Below, one piece after another: positions 24,884 through 36,661 of a stretch of 64,000 nt of DNA. A program made the translations under genes and the position numbers. This stretch comes from Ilex aquifolium (lineage: Eukaryota; Streptophyta; Magnoliopsida; Aquifoliales; Aquifoliaceae), in the NCBI GenBank assembly GCA_951799425.1, contig OX637402.1, positions 31,898,492 through 31,962,491 of the forward strand, given 5' to 3'. The notes under the pieces were generated by a model, which ran no database searches, had not been told where the DNA came from, and was given only the letters and a program-made list of their open reading frames with translations. Position 1 is the stretch's first letter. Every line of letters starts with the position of its first letter.

Positions 24884-26195
24884 GAATTAATCGCCAAAAT
24901 ACAGTAAATTTTAAATAAAATTATCAAAATACGATACTTTTAAATTTATTTACTATGACACTTTTTTAATGCGAATTCAATAATTAAGTTTTTATTAGAT
25001 AGTAGATTCAATAACTCCGCTTTTGACCTTTTTTTTAAACAAAAAATTGGACACTAATGAAACCGTGTTTATTAAACACACTTTCTTTCTATGCTTTTTC
25101 TGAAAAGTGTGTATATTAAACACGCTTTCACACAAAATTGGGCAACTAGTGGTAAAATCACTACAGGTCTTTCACAGTGATTTCTACTTGTGCTTCTCTC
25201 TCTACTTTATTCTTCTCTCTTTTCAGTTCTTGAAGATGCCTAGGCTAGCCCGAGACCCTATGAGTGTGTTAGAAGAGCTTGGCACAGTGATAGACACCAA
25301 CCCATGTGATTAATTCCGAATACTTTAGATTGCCATTGGTCTCCCTCACTTACAATACTCTGTGCCACCTTCCACCACCACAACCATCCGGCTGTGGAAG
25401 GTGGCGCATGGTAGACGATCGGGCCTAGTTCTGTAAGGACAGATCAAAGAGGGGATGGATCAGGGACTAAGTTGCAGAAAAACCAATGAGCATGGTTTAT
25501 TCATCGCAGTCCAGAATGGAGAGTAGAAAATTGTTGAAGCTATGCTAGAGGATAAGCCAAATGTGTTGGGGTGGAGAATTGTTCGTGGGAAGCTCTCTGC
25601 CCTCCACATGGCAGCTGCACATGGTCGGATCGAGGTGGGGTGTTGTGTTTGATCTTCGTCAATTTTTTATTTTTCTATTTTCTGGGCATTGTTTTCTTGG
25701 GATTTTGTTTGATGGGTTTTTTCTGCGTTTCACATTTGGTTCTTGATTTCGATGATGGGTAGGTTCTTTCAATGCTTTTGGATCGATCTATCAATCTAGA
25801 TATCTTGAACCGCCATAAACAACTAATATGTATATTTATGTTCGCATGTCTGATCAATGTTTTTGCTTTTGTATTTGAGTGGATATTCTGTGTGTTGTAC
25901 GTTGGTTTCATTTGTTTTGTGATTGGATTAGACCCCATTGATGTTGGCCGCAATGAATGGGAAGATTGCCTGCGTAGAAAGCGTGTTTAATAAACACCCT
26001 TTCATCAGTGCTCAAATTTTTTTTTTTAAAAAAAGGGTCAAAAGTGGAGTTATTGAATCCGCTTTCTAATAAAAGTGGAATTATTGAATTCGTTTTCAAA
26101 AAGTACCGTAGTTTGGTAAATAAATTTAAAAGTGCCGTATTTTGATGATTTTGTTTAAAAATTACTGTATTTTAGTGATTAATTCAAGAAGTCGT
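24875..26195. mobile_element. Pack-MULE-like element carrying captured gene sequence
   Basis: Element about 24884-26186. Its termini are long inverted repeats of about 200 bp (24884-25095 and 25976-26186). They share GAATTAATC..AAAATACAGTAA, a poly-T/A block next to CTTTTGACC, and TGTTTATTAAACAC. The flanks AGAAGGCGT (24875-24883) and AGAAGTCGT (26187-26195) match at 8 of 9 positions, the length expected for Mutator target duplications. The 880-bp interior contains no transposase but does contain exons and introns of a host gene (separate entry). A second unidentified exon-like piece, after a polypyrimidine-CAG at 25205-25225, reads MPRLARDPMSVLEELGTVID. Confidence 0.85.
25455..25981 (+). pseudogene. 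Captured 5' fragment of XBAT31-type ankyrin/RING E3 ligase gene
   Basis: Three exon pieces with their introns lie between the Pack-MULE repeats. Exon 1 (25455-25634) starts at the family's N-terminus (MDQGLSC..EHGLFIAVQNGE) and reads ankyrin sequence LSALHMAAAHGRIE, but has an in-frame TAG. Exon 2 (25763-25822) reads VLSMLLDRSINLDILNRHKQ; exon 3 (25932-about 25981) reads TPLMLAAMNGKIACVES and then runs into the right inverted repeat. Splice borders GAG|GTGGGG, TAG|GTT and TTAG|ACC are visible. The donor after exon 2 is CT instead of GT. Retained introns show capture from genomic DNA, not cDNA. No RING domain is present, so it cannot be a functional ligase. Confidence 0.88.
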
Positions 26196-26449
26196 GAAGG
26201 GGAGACTATAAGACATACGTCTCTGACATTGAGTGTGGGTGAGAGAGAAAATTGGATGTGATGGAATTGGGGAAAAATATAAAGCGATAAAATGTTAATT
26301 TTTTGATCATTAAATGAATGAATTAGAGACCATACGATGAATTTGTTGAAGCCGCCCTGTTATATTATAGACTTTACACCATGATTTATATCTCACTTTA
26401 CCACTAAACTTCCTCACATTGTTTCTTATAATTATTTGAATGGATATCA

Positions 26450-26480
26450 CACTACTACAAAACCAAACAACTATTCTCTT
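26450..26480 (+). mobile_element. CACTA-type transposon terminus
   Basis: CACTACTACAAAAC matches the conserved terminal repeat of plant CACTA (En/Spm) elements. No partner end reading GTAGTAGTG was found nearby, so this is a lone or truncated terminus. Confidence 0.5.
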
Positions 26481-26526
26481 TAAACAATAAATGTCTATGT
26501 GCTATTAGATTTATTTGAACGTATAA

Positions 26527-27299
26527 TGTAGAGGCAAAAAATAAGGTCTACCTCTAGCGATATGAATTTAAGAACAATGATTGTAGATAAATCTCTGAAC
26601 TTGATCTCCAGACCCTTCTCCTGCAAAACGAGCAAACTGCCCAAGATCGAAGTGCTTCGATCGAAGGCACTCCGATGCTTAAGTCAGTAACTGTGTGATA
26701 TGAATTGCACGAAGACAAGGAGAGTTCAGCGTACCTTTTCACCTTGGTCTCGCGTTCCTTTTATAGCTTCCATTCCCCTTAGGGTTTCCGTTAATCCAGA
26801 AGGAAGGTGGCATCCCTTCCTTTCCTTCAGTGTTTGAGTTTGGGAGGTTTCTAACTCTTCTCCAATAATCTCTCGAAATGCCTTTATTTTAGCAAATCTC
26901 GTTTATCTGATTGCCTATGTTTTAGGTAATCCCTTCCGTATTCACCGCCTTTGAGAAGGTCGGGATTTCTTACTGCCGAGCACCCATTTTGTTTGCCGAC
27001 CTGTTGACAAGGTCGGTTGGCACTACCGATCTATCATCTAGTCATGCCGATCTTATTCTCGAACTTGGCTTGGTAAGAGCCGAGCTATTCTGTTTTGATG
27101 GAACACTTCGGCGGACTTGATGATTTCGATGGCAGAAATATGCCTTGTATGCCGAGCTTTTGATGAGCTCGGATCGGATGAGGGACAGTAATCGGATTCT
27201 TGATTCGTGAACACGTGCTTAGTCTTTCCATGCTTACGTGAGCACATTTAATGCCAGGACACGTGCAGCGCTGGGGTCTAACCCCTTCATATAATATCA
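26527..27299 (-). repeat. Solo-LTR-like sequence (minus orientation)
   Basis: On the minus strand the segment begins TGATATTATATG, and has GCTCACG/ATTAAATG and repeated CTCGGC/GACC phrases as in plant Ty3 LTRs. It contains a strong GCTATAAAAGG TATA box at about 26757-26767 with downstream leader-like sequence. No gag-pol or partner LTR is adjacent. The end near 26527 and the target duplication are not clear, so the boundaries are approximate. Confidence 0.4.
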
Positions 27300-27832
27300 G
27301 AAGATTAACAATAATCGCGTATTTGAAGACACTAACTATACAATATAAAAAATTGAATCAATTTTGGAATACTTATATTTTAAATAATAATTTTTTTTTA
27401 ATTGTGCAATTTTAAATTAAAATGAAGAAAGAAGTAAGTGTGAATTGATGAGATTGTTGAAAATTGAATCTCTCTCTCTTAAATTTTTAAACCTACATTT
27501 GTTCTCGTGGAGGCAGTTTAGCCAGTCACACAAAACTCTGTTTTCTCTCAGGCTTCCAGCCTTTTTTGTTTCTATCTTTTTGTCTTCCTTTACTTTTTCT
27601 TTTTTGGTCAGTCAGATTTCTTCCAAATTATTGTGGCACGCTGGAAGCCTGGAAGGAGAGAGAGAGCAGATGCATGTAAACGGTTCCAGTACTCAATGAG
27701 GAGTATTATTCAATGAGGAAATGTCCAAACCACATCAATACATAATGCTAGATATTATTAGCTAGAACTTTATTACTAAAGCCTTATTGCAAATAAGTTG
27801 CATGTGCTTAGTACTAATAATTAAGGGAAGAA
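27300..27832. other. Intergenic spacer downstream of defensin-like gene
   Basis: AT-rich start, then T-rich/GA-rich sequence. The 84-residue ORF at 27445 is hydrophobic low-complexity without a recognisable family. No gene supported. Confidence 0.45.
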
Positions 27833-29998
27833 TCAGCAGGAGAAGCGGCAATGACACATAGGAGCTTGGTTTGGAATCCCGACAGCGCCATAACAAATCG
27901 CAGTTGCTTGATTTCCATGCCTATCCCAACAAGCTTTCCAGCATGCGGTGTCTGTATATGGATAGTATCTCTCGCATCTCTTGAGCCCGATCCATGGATA
28001 TCCTTCGTCACAAGTCTTTGCATCAACCAACTGGGGAATCATCACCATTATCACTACACCCACCAAGTCAACACATAAGGAAAATGGCATTGGATTTAGT
28101 TTGATGAGGACCTAAACTCGGAACTAATTAATTTAATACAACTATTAAATTAGAAATAAATTTCATTTAATGTTAGAACTCACAAGTATAATTCAATAGT
28201 TATATTAAATTAAGTCTCTAATTGAGTTCATATAATATTGCTCATACTATCGTTGTTATTAGTAAATTTGGAAAAAATAGTATTAGAATAAACCTAAGTC
28301 AAAAAAATAAACGCACCATAATGGTACACTAATTGTGATTAAATATGAAAACAAGCAAGCCAAGTGTGACTGGGGGAATAGAAGATGTGTTTTTTCGAAC
28401 AACGACGAATCCACACATATACGTGTACTGCACACTTCCCCACCAGTAAAGAGGAACAACTGATCCCCTATTGGTTACAGGGGTTTGGTGCATGACTTAA
28501 GTTACTTAACAATCAGCAATGAAAGGCCCGAAACACTAACATACAAACTTTAGAGGTGTCCATGGGCAGGATTATTCACGAATTTTGTTACTCAATTTAA
28601 AAAAATAGGTCCGAAACTTGATAGGGCTGATAATTGGCCTGCCCGAGCTTGAGCTCAATATTCTTAAAAAGAGGACTTGAATTTGTCTCCAAATCCATTA
28701 CCTGGCCCAATAACCCACCCAAAAAAACTAGTTAAAGCCCAGCCCAAGAGCTCGCTCGCCAAGCCCAGCCCGCCCACCCTTTCTTTGAAAAAAAATTATA
28801 CTTTTAGACCATTAAATTTGAAACTTTGAAAAAAGTTTTTCGGTGTCAGAATTTGAAATTTTAAAAATTTAGATACTATAAATAATGTATTTTTTTTTAT
28901 GTATTAAGCATACAAGTTTTAAAGGGTAAAGTAATGCAAATGATAGATTTTTTTTAATGCAAATGATAGATAAGTTAGTAAGTGTCAACCTAGTTGTGAT
29001 GTATTCATTCTATTAAATGTAGTTCATCCTCTAATAAAAAAAATAATTACTCATTATTTTCTTTTTATCCATTTTGATTCTACTTTTGATTCAAAAATAT
29101 AATTTACACAAATATTAAGTTACAAAAATATTCATTATTTTTAAATGAAATTGTATATAAAAAACCCATGAGCAGACCCGCCCAATAGACTCGCGGGTTG
29201 GGTTACGGGTAACCTACCCCCACCTGGTAACTCACTTGAGTAAGGGCTTGAACCTACATTACCCAAGCCTGGCCCAAAAAAATTTTGCGAGCCTAGCCTG
29301 GCCCGGCCCACAGACACCCCTAACAAACCTGAATTTTTTTTGTCAAAAACTATAGTAAACTTAAAAAGCATTGAAAGCGAGTAAAATACATACATAGTCT
29401 TCAAATTATGACTTTTGTGTCAATTAAGCTTTTTAAATTTTTTTTTGTGTCAATTAAGCCATCAAACTCTCTAATTGTGTCAATTGAGCCATTTTGTCCA
29501 CCTCCATTACATTTTCTAATGGAAAGTCGTGAAGTATGTCACTCACGTGACACAAATGATTAAAGTCTCAAACTATGACCTTGTGTCAATTAAACCCCTA
29601 AATTTTTTGTTTTGTGTCAATTGAGTTCCTAAACTCTATAATTATGTCAATTAAGTCATTCTGTCTTTTTGTGTCATATAGTCACGTGAGTGACACACTC
29701 TAACGGAAGCAAACAAAAAGATTCAATTGACACAATTAGAAAGTTCAAGTATTCAATTGACACAAAAAAAAAAAAAGCTTAATTGATATAAAAGTCATAG
29801 TTTGAGAGCCATATATATAGTTTGCTCTAGCGAAAACTCTATATATAGTAAACTAAAAAATTATCAAAAACTAAATTGAACTAAAATTATCAAAAACTGT
29901 ATTAAACTAAAACAAGAGGACTAGGATATATGAATGATACCAGAAAAGAGAGCAGTGAGGACGAGGATACTGGAAAACCATGCTGAAGACTTCGCCAT
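27833..29998 (-). CDS. Defensin-like cysteine-rich secreted peptide
   Basis: Two exons, 29998-29941 and 28053-27833, join in phase 1 (TCTG|GT .. GTAG|TG) to give 92 residues. The two-exon plan, with the intron inside the signal peptide, is the standard architecture of plant defensin-like genes. Residues 1-32 form the signal peptide (MAKSSAWFSSILVLTALFS from exon 1, ending ..QLVDA). The mature part has eight cysteines spaced C-X11-C-X10-C-X3-C-X11-C-X12-C-X1-C-X3-C, including the CX3C and CXC elements of the CS-alpha-beta fold. Such peptides are secreted and act in defence or cell signalling; the role of this one is unknown. The 1.9-kb intron is mostly two transposons (separate entries). The open frame begins within exon 2 too, but a start there would lack a signal peptide. 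Confidence 0.87.
28543..29330. mobile_element. hAT element inside defensin-like gene intron
   Basis: Body 28551-29322 (772 bp). It starts TAGAGGTGTCCATGGGC and its other end reads TAGGGGTGTCTGTGGGC. Flanks ACAAACTT (28543-28550) and ACAAACCT (29323-29330) match at 7 of 8 positions. It has the same TAGGGGTG end type as the element at 14960-15610, so probably the same or a sister hAT family. No coding capacity. Confidence 0.88.
29379..29826. mobile_element. Foldback/MITE-like inverted-repeat element
   Basis: The two halves are extended inverted copies. Left reads CAAATTATGACTTTTGTGTC then AATTAAGC; the right half reads CAAACTATGACTTTTATATC then AATTAAGC on the other strand. Both continue through GTGTCAATTGA blocks to a central CACTCACGTGA region. 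It lies in the same intron as the hAT at 28551. Exact ends and target duplication are not resolved. Confidence 0.7.
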
Positions 29999-30048
29999 TC
30001 GAAGTTGCACAACTTGTTGAGAGGCTCCTACCCTCTCCCTTTGCTTGC

Positions 30049-30062
30049 CTGTTAATATAGGT
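30049..30062 (-). promoter_or_regulatory. TATA-like box upstream of defensin-like gene
   Basis: CCTATATTAACAGG on the minus strand is 50-65 bp upstream of the start codon at 29998. Position and sequence fit a TATA box; no other support. Confidence 0.4.
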
Positions 30063-30324
30063 GAACAGAAAGGGTTACTGATCAGAGACCTGATGAGATT
30101 TAGTCATTAATAAAGGATATTTCGTCATAAATGACTTGGATTTCATAAATTTACTTTATTATATAGATAGAAAGATTCTATTAACTTTTCGAAAAGAATC
30201 AAATTAAGGAATAAGAGACCACCTTCCAAAACCTTTCCCCTCTAAATACTGCATTTTCTTAGTTTTTAATTATTTAATAGAAGATATTGTTAAAAATAAA
30301 AATAAAAATTTATTTAATAGAAGA

Positions 30325-31039
30325 TGATGATACCTGAAATGAACAGAAACGAGCTCAGGAAATAAGCTCAGGTCGGGAGCTCAGACAGAAGAAGCAGAGC
30401 TCATCCGGCATTGGCCAGAGCTCATCTAGTCAGCGCTAAAGGCTCCCAGCTGAGGACACGAGTTAAGAAATGATGAAAGGACAGCAAGGTAACTACGGAT
30501 ATCACTAAAAAGAAAGTAGAACCATTCCAAGGCATTAGACCCGCAATCAACCACGATCCCCTCCTAAAGCTAAGGAGAATCCCACGAAAGAAGGCAAAGA
30601 TCTCTCTGTTTGAAGCCAGCCGTAAGGAGTTTAGGTAACTCCGGAATTATGGATGAAGATAGGGCACGATCCCTTCAATATAGGATGTAATTCCGTGTTA
30701 GAGGTAAACATGAGACCATAAAAGGGGAGGACAACCTCCATGGCCAGGGGGAGAGAACAACCAGAAACCCTAAGACTCTGATAATTCTACTGTAACACAT
30801 TCAATTTCATCAATAAAGACAAGGGAGTAAGAGCCTCCATTAGAGAGTGGACTAGCCGAGCTCACTAGCCGGTGAACCACTATACTTCTACCGTATTTCA
30901 TACACTATACGTCGTAAAATATAGCATTCATCCACCACTTTATGGGCCTGGTAGCTCAGACACCATATCAAGCCCTATACAGATCACCCAGATAAGATAC
31001 TTCGATCCCATAGCTCATTCCCGAAGGTTTACGCCATCA
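30325..31039 (+). repeat. 5' LTR
   Basis: 715 bp, TG..CA. A TATA-like ATAAAAGGG at about 30718-30726 is the likely Pol II promoter. AATAAA at 30812-30817 is the likely polyadenylation signal, so the R region starts about 30745-30755. It is rich in GAGCTC motifs. Confidence 0.95.
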
Positions 31040-31042
31040 GTT

Positions 31043-31060
31043 TGGCGCCGTCTGTGGGAA
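31043..31060 (+). other. Primer-binding site
   Basis: TGGCGCCGTCTGTGGGAA starts three bases after the LTR end. TGGCGCC-type sites are usual for plant Ty3 elements and pair with the 3' end of a host tRNA. Which tRNA is not decided here. Confidence 0.75.
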
Positions 31061-31101
31061 CGACTGTTCCTTCTACAAATAAGCTGATTTTTCAGTGACT
31101 G

Positions 31102-34100
31102 ATGGTAACGACACGAAATATGAGCAGAAGTCAAACAAACCTACCACGAATGCAAGACCCACAGGAAGCTACCAACGGCAGACAACCCGGGAATATTCCC
31201 GAGGTTAATTCCCCCATTAATAACGAGTTGGAGGCCCTTCGCCTCGTCAACCAACGATTACTAAAAGAAAACGAAGAGCTATCAAAGCTCGTACAACGCC
31301 CACAGGAGGCACGACCGGCCCAAGAAGGCCAGAGTAATCCCCCTTACCGGGAATAGCGACACTGGGACCCCCTCAGAGAGGTCGGCGAAGGAGGAGAAAG
31401 CAGCCACACCAGGGGGTATGCTCCTTATATACCCCCTAGGAATGGCCATAACGACGAAGTGCAAAGTCAGAACGACGGGGGGGATAGGGATGATTTTTAC
31501 CCGTATCCTCAGGACAGGAAAGAGCAGCGTTGGGAACAACGTTTCAAAGACATCCAGCAAGAGCTCAGCCACATGAAGGAGGCTGTTAAAAGCAAGGCAC
31601 CGGTTACCATGGATATCTTGGTTCAGCAAACTGAGTCCCCATTCACCACGGGAGTGCTACACTTCCCTCTCCCACCGAAGTTCAGAATGCCTCAAGTAGA
31701 GGTCTTTGACGGAACGAAAGATCCCGTGGATCACCTCAACACTTACAAGAACCAGATGGAATTGCATGGATACCAGGATCCTGTGTGTTGCCGAGCCTTT
31801 GCCATCACACTGAAAGGCTCCGCCCTAAACTGGTTTAACAGGCTCCCACCAGCCTCTATTTCATCCTTTAAAGAGCTCTCCATAGCTTTCGTATCTCACT
31901 TTATAGGAGCTCGGACATACCGAAAGCCGAGCTACCACCTACTAAATGTGAAACAGGGGCCCCAAGAAAATCTGAGATCGTACGTCCAAAGGTTTAACTC
32001 GGAGACATTGAAAGTAGACATTCCAGATGAAAAATTTGCTATAACGGCTTTCATTGCTGGATTGGGAGTGCAGTCAAAGGACTTGATGTTCTCTATATCG
32101 AAGAACCCTCAGGCGAGTATGGCTGAGGTGTTAGCCAAAGCAGAGAAGTATATAAATGGCGAAGAGGCACTCCTTTCTAAGGTGGGAGGTACATCCTCAC
32201 GAAAGGAGAAGGAAAAAGAAGAAAAGAGAAGGGACCGAAGTCCCAAGAAGGAGAAAGGGCGGGAGAGGTCCCCAATGAGGGACAGGGACCGCACACCCAA
32301 GAGAAGAGGAAATGTCAGAGATCGTCTGGGTCTCATGCAGCCTGAACTGCAGCCCAGATATGGACCTCAGCGATTTACCCCACTCACTGCCGCTGTGTCA
32401 CAAGTATTATACGAGGTCCAAAACGAGAAGTTCTTGAAATGGCCGCCTCGGATGAAGGCAGATCCGGCAAAGAGAGACCCCACAAAATACTGTGATTATC
32501 ACAGGGATCATGGACATCACACTGATGATTGCATTCAACTAAAGAAGGAAATCGAGTTCTTGATCCAGCGAGGTCAGTTGCGTCGTTTTGTAGCCAACGA
32601 CAACCAGAATCGAGCTCTTCCACCACCACCACCTCGGCAGCCGGCACCTGCACCACACCAGCAGCCTCTAGGGGAAATCAGGGTGATATCTGGAGGGTTC
32701 GCTGGAGGTGGAGAGTCAAGCTCAGCTCGGAAGGCGCACCTCCGGCGGATCAGAGCCGAAGAAGCTCTCGAAGTACACGCTGTATCCAAAGCACCACGCT
32801 TAGATACAGCTATCACTTTTTCGGATGCTGATTTAGAAGGGTGCCAATACCCCCATGATGATCCATTGGTGGTACGAGTTGTGGTGGCAAATAGAACCGT
32901 TCATCGGGTTCTAATTGATAACGGGAGCTCGGCAGATATTATTTTCGCACCTGCGTACGACAAGATGGAAATAGGAAGAGAGAAACTGGAGCCAGTAAGC
33001 ACTCACTTGCTGGGATTCTCCGGGGAAAGGGTGCTCCCCCTGGGTTCAATCCAGCTAGTGCTCACCCTGGGGGACCCACCCTGCCAAGCCACTACTACTG
33101 TCAAATTCCTAGTAGTTGATGCACCATCTGCGTACAACATCTTGCTTGGCAGGCCATCCCTGAATTCTATGAAAGCAATACCGTCTGCCTATCACTTAGT
33201 CATAAAGTTCCCTACAGAAAATGGAATTGGAGTGGTCCGAGGAGACCAGCGTGTAGCACGGGAATGCTACATGGCGTCTATAAAAAAGAAGGAGGTTGAG
33301 AACATCCAATTGGATGAACTCGACATGAGAGATGAAATGGAGACAAGACCAATGCCATCAGAAGATCTGGAACCAGTTCAGCTTGATGAGAAGCCAGAGC
33401 ACCTCGTTTATGTGGGCTCCAAACTAAACGTTGAGCTCAAAGGACTCCTCATCCAGTTCCTAAAAGTGAATATAGGAGTGTTTGCTTGGAAGCAAGAAGA
33501 CATGGAAGGGATTGATCCTTCGGTTATTACTCACAAGCTATGCGTGAGCCCAACTTGCAAACCCATCAAACAAAAGAGGAGGAGCTTTGCTTCCGAAAGG
33601 CAAAGGGCAATCAATGAGGAGGTCAGCAAACTCCTCCATGCCAAGGCTATCAGGGAGGTTGATTACCCCACTTGGTTAGCAAATGTAGTTCTTGTGAAGA
33701 AAACTAATGGGAAGTGGCGACTGTGCATCGACTTCACTGATCTCAACCGAGCATGCCCCAAGGACAGTTTTCCTTTACCTCGGATTGACCTAATAGTGGA
33801 TGCCACTGCGGGGCACGAGCTCCTCAGTTTCATGGACGCCTTTTCAGGCTACAACCAGATCAGGATGAATCCCAGCGATCAAGAGAAGACCTCCTTTATA
33901 ACTGAACAGGGAACATATTGTTATCAGGTAATGCCCTTGGGGTTGAAGAACGCTGGAGCCACTTACCAGCGGTTAGTGAATAGGATGTTCCAGAAGCAAA
34001 TAGGAGCATCCATGGAAGTCTACATTGACGACATGCTAGTGAAGTCACTGAAAGCAGAGCTCCACATCGAGCACTTAGCTGAGTCATTCCAAATTCTAAA

Positions 34101-36573
34101 GGAGTACAAAATGAAGCTAAACCCTGCGAAGTGCGCATTTGGGGTCTCGGCAGGAAAATTTCTGGGCTTTATAGTCAGCAGCAGAGGGATTGAAGCCAAT
34201 CCAGAAAAGGTCAGAGCAATGGTGGAAATGCAATCACCATCCAATACGAAAGAGGTGCAACGTTTGACTGGCAGGATAGCTGCACTAAGCCGTTTTGTGT
34301 CTAGGTCCAGCGATAAATGCCAGCCGTTTTTTCAGATCTTGAAGAAGGCATTCCACTGGGATACCAAGTGTGCAGAAGCATTCGAAGCCCTAAAGAGATA
34401 TATGAGCTCTCCTCCTGTTCTGGTGAGCCCTTTAGAAGGGGAAGTCCTCACCCTCTACCTAGCGGTTTCAGATTTTTCAACAAGTGCAGCGCTAGTTAGG
34501 GAGCGAGACAGAGCTCAGCAACCAGTTTACTACTGTAGCAGAGCTCTGAGGGGGGCAGATGAGAGATATCCAAAGATGGAAAAACTCGTTCTAGCTCTGG
34601 TTACAACAGCTAGGAGACTTAGACCTTATTTTCAGGCTCATACTATCGAGGTTCCAACAGATCAGCCGATGAAGCAAGTGCTGCACAAGCCAGAATCCTC
34701 AGGAAGGTTGGTTAAATGGGCCGTAGAGCTCAGCGAGTTTGATATCAGGTATAAGCCAAGAACTGCCATCAAAGGGCAAATTTTGGCAGATTTTATTGTA
34801 GAATTCACAGCAGCAGCGCCTATGGAGACCACAGATTTAATACCGGACCTCCCCATCTGGAAGCTTTCGGTAGATGGAGCTGCTAATGCTCAGGGAAGCG
34901 GTGCAGGGATGATCTTGACCTCTCCAGAAGGAATAGATGTCGAATACGCCCTTAGATTTGGGTTCAGAGCTTCAAATAACGAAGCAGAATACGAAGCTGT
35001 CATCGCTGGGCTCAATCTTGCCCATTCTATGGAAGCGGAGCAGCTGGAGATCTGCAGTGACTCTCAGCTGGTGGTGAAGCAGATAGAAGAATGTTACGAA
35101 GCAAGAGGCGAAAAGATGATCCTTTACCTCAAAAAGGTACGAGAACTAATGAAAAAATTTGTGCAGGTTAAGGTCAGACACGTGCCTAGAACGGAAAATT
35201 CAAGAGCAGATGCCCTGGCAAGGTTAGCAACTGCTTCGCAAGAGGATTTGGATAGGCTAATTCCAGTGGAGCACCTCCCAAGGCCTTCAGTAAGCATCAA
35301 TGAAGAGGACATGCTATCGGTTGAAGCTCAGCCGAGCTGGATGGACCCCATCATCGGATACTTGCAGAATGGGACTCTGCCAAGTGATACTAAGGAGGCA
35401 TCCAAGCTGAGGACCAGGTCAGCTAGATTTTCCCTACTCCAAGGAAGCCTGTATAAACGAGGATTCTCAACGCCTCTCCTTAAGTGCGTAGGAGATGAAG
35501 ATGCTAACTATATACTCAGAGAGGTACATGAGGGGATATGTGGCAATCACATAGGAGCTCGGGCCTTGGCAGGAAAAGTACTGAGGCAAGGGTATTATTG
35601 GCCCACCATGCTCGAAAACGCCACCGACTTGGTAAGAAAATGCAAAACTTGCCAAGAGCATGCCAATATGTCCCACTGTCCTCCCGAGCTCCTAACCTCG
35701 GTGGTAAGCCCATGGCCTTTTCAGCAGTGGGGGTTGGACATTCTGGGACCCCTTCCCACCGGTGTGGGGCAGTGCAAGTTTGCCATCGTAGGAGTGGATT
35801 ACTTTACTAAATGGGCAGAGGTCGAACCTTTGGCAACGATCACAGAGCAAAAAGTTCAAAACTTCGTTTGGAAGTCGATAGTTTGCAGGTTTGGAGTTCC
35901 CAGAGCATTCGTATCTGACAACGGAAAGCAGTTTGATAATTCAAAGTTCAAAAGTTTTTGTGCTGAGCTCGGAATCAAGAACTATTTCTCAGCTCCTGCC
36001 CATCCCCAGTCTAATGGGCAGGCAGAGGTCACAATAAGAACCATAAAGTCAGCTTTGAAGACCAAGCTAGAAAACCTGAAAGGCAAATGGGTGGAGTACA
36101 TTCCGGAGGTATTGTGGGCCTACAGGACCACCGCCAGATCTGCGACTCAGGAAACCCCCTTTGCTTTGGCCTTTGGGACCGAGGCAGTGGCCCCAGTGGA
36201 GATAGGGCTCCAGTCACCAAGGGTGGAGTTTGCAGATTCCGAGCACAATGATGAATCTCTCCTGCTAAACCTCGATCTCTTGGATGAAAAGAGGGACAGA
36301 GCTCTGCACCGTGTCCGTACTTACCAAAGGAAAACTGCGAGGTATTATGACAGGAGGGTAAGACACAGAAGTTTCAAAGTTGGAGATTTGGTACTTAGGA
36401 GGCTTCTGCTTGCAAGAAAGGATCCCACGCATGGGAAATTGGGACCCAATTGGGAAGGGCCCTATATCGTGTCAAGGATAATCAGACCGGGGAATTACGA
36501 GTTGCAAACAGAGGAAGGAAAGGTTCTACCTCACTCGTGGAATGCCGAACACCTTAAGAAGTTTTTTCAGTAA
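31102..36573 (+). CDS. Gag-Pol polyprotein of Tat retrotransposon (one in-frame TAG)
   Basis: A single reading frame of 1823 codons, interrupted only by TAG at 31354-31356. The uninterrupted part from 31459 has 1704 residues; positions below count from there. Gag core is about 75-230. A zinc-knuckle-like C345..H..H..C stretch (CDYHRDHGHHTDDC) follows. The protease site is DNGSS at 487, replacing the usual DTG/DSG. Reverse transcriptase has YIDDMLVKS at 855. RNase H is around D1005, and a second archaeal-type RNase H begins LSVDGAAN at 1136. Integrase has an HHCC finger (HEGICGNH..CKTC) and a D1427-D1487-E1523 triad (D,D35E). The C-terminus lacks a chromodomain. All catalytic motifs look intact; only the early TAG in gag would block translation unless read through. 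Confidence 0.95.
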
Positions 36574-36661
36574 GTGTCACTTGTAATAGAGCTACTTTTA
36601 AATAAGAAAGAGCAAGTCTTTTATTCACCCTTCAATAAGCTTCAAAGCTTATAAATGCAAG

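Noticed and set aside
27445-27699. 84-residue plus-strand ORF near the defensin-like gene
   Set aside because: T-rich, hydrophobic low-complexity translation without signal-peptide logic or a known family.
32384-32831. Overlapping ORFs in other frames of gag-pol
   Set aside because: Shadows of the polyprotein frame, which carries all conserved motifs.
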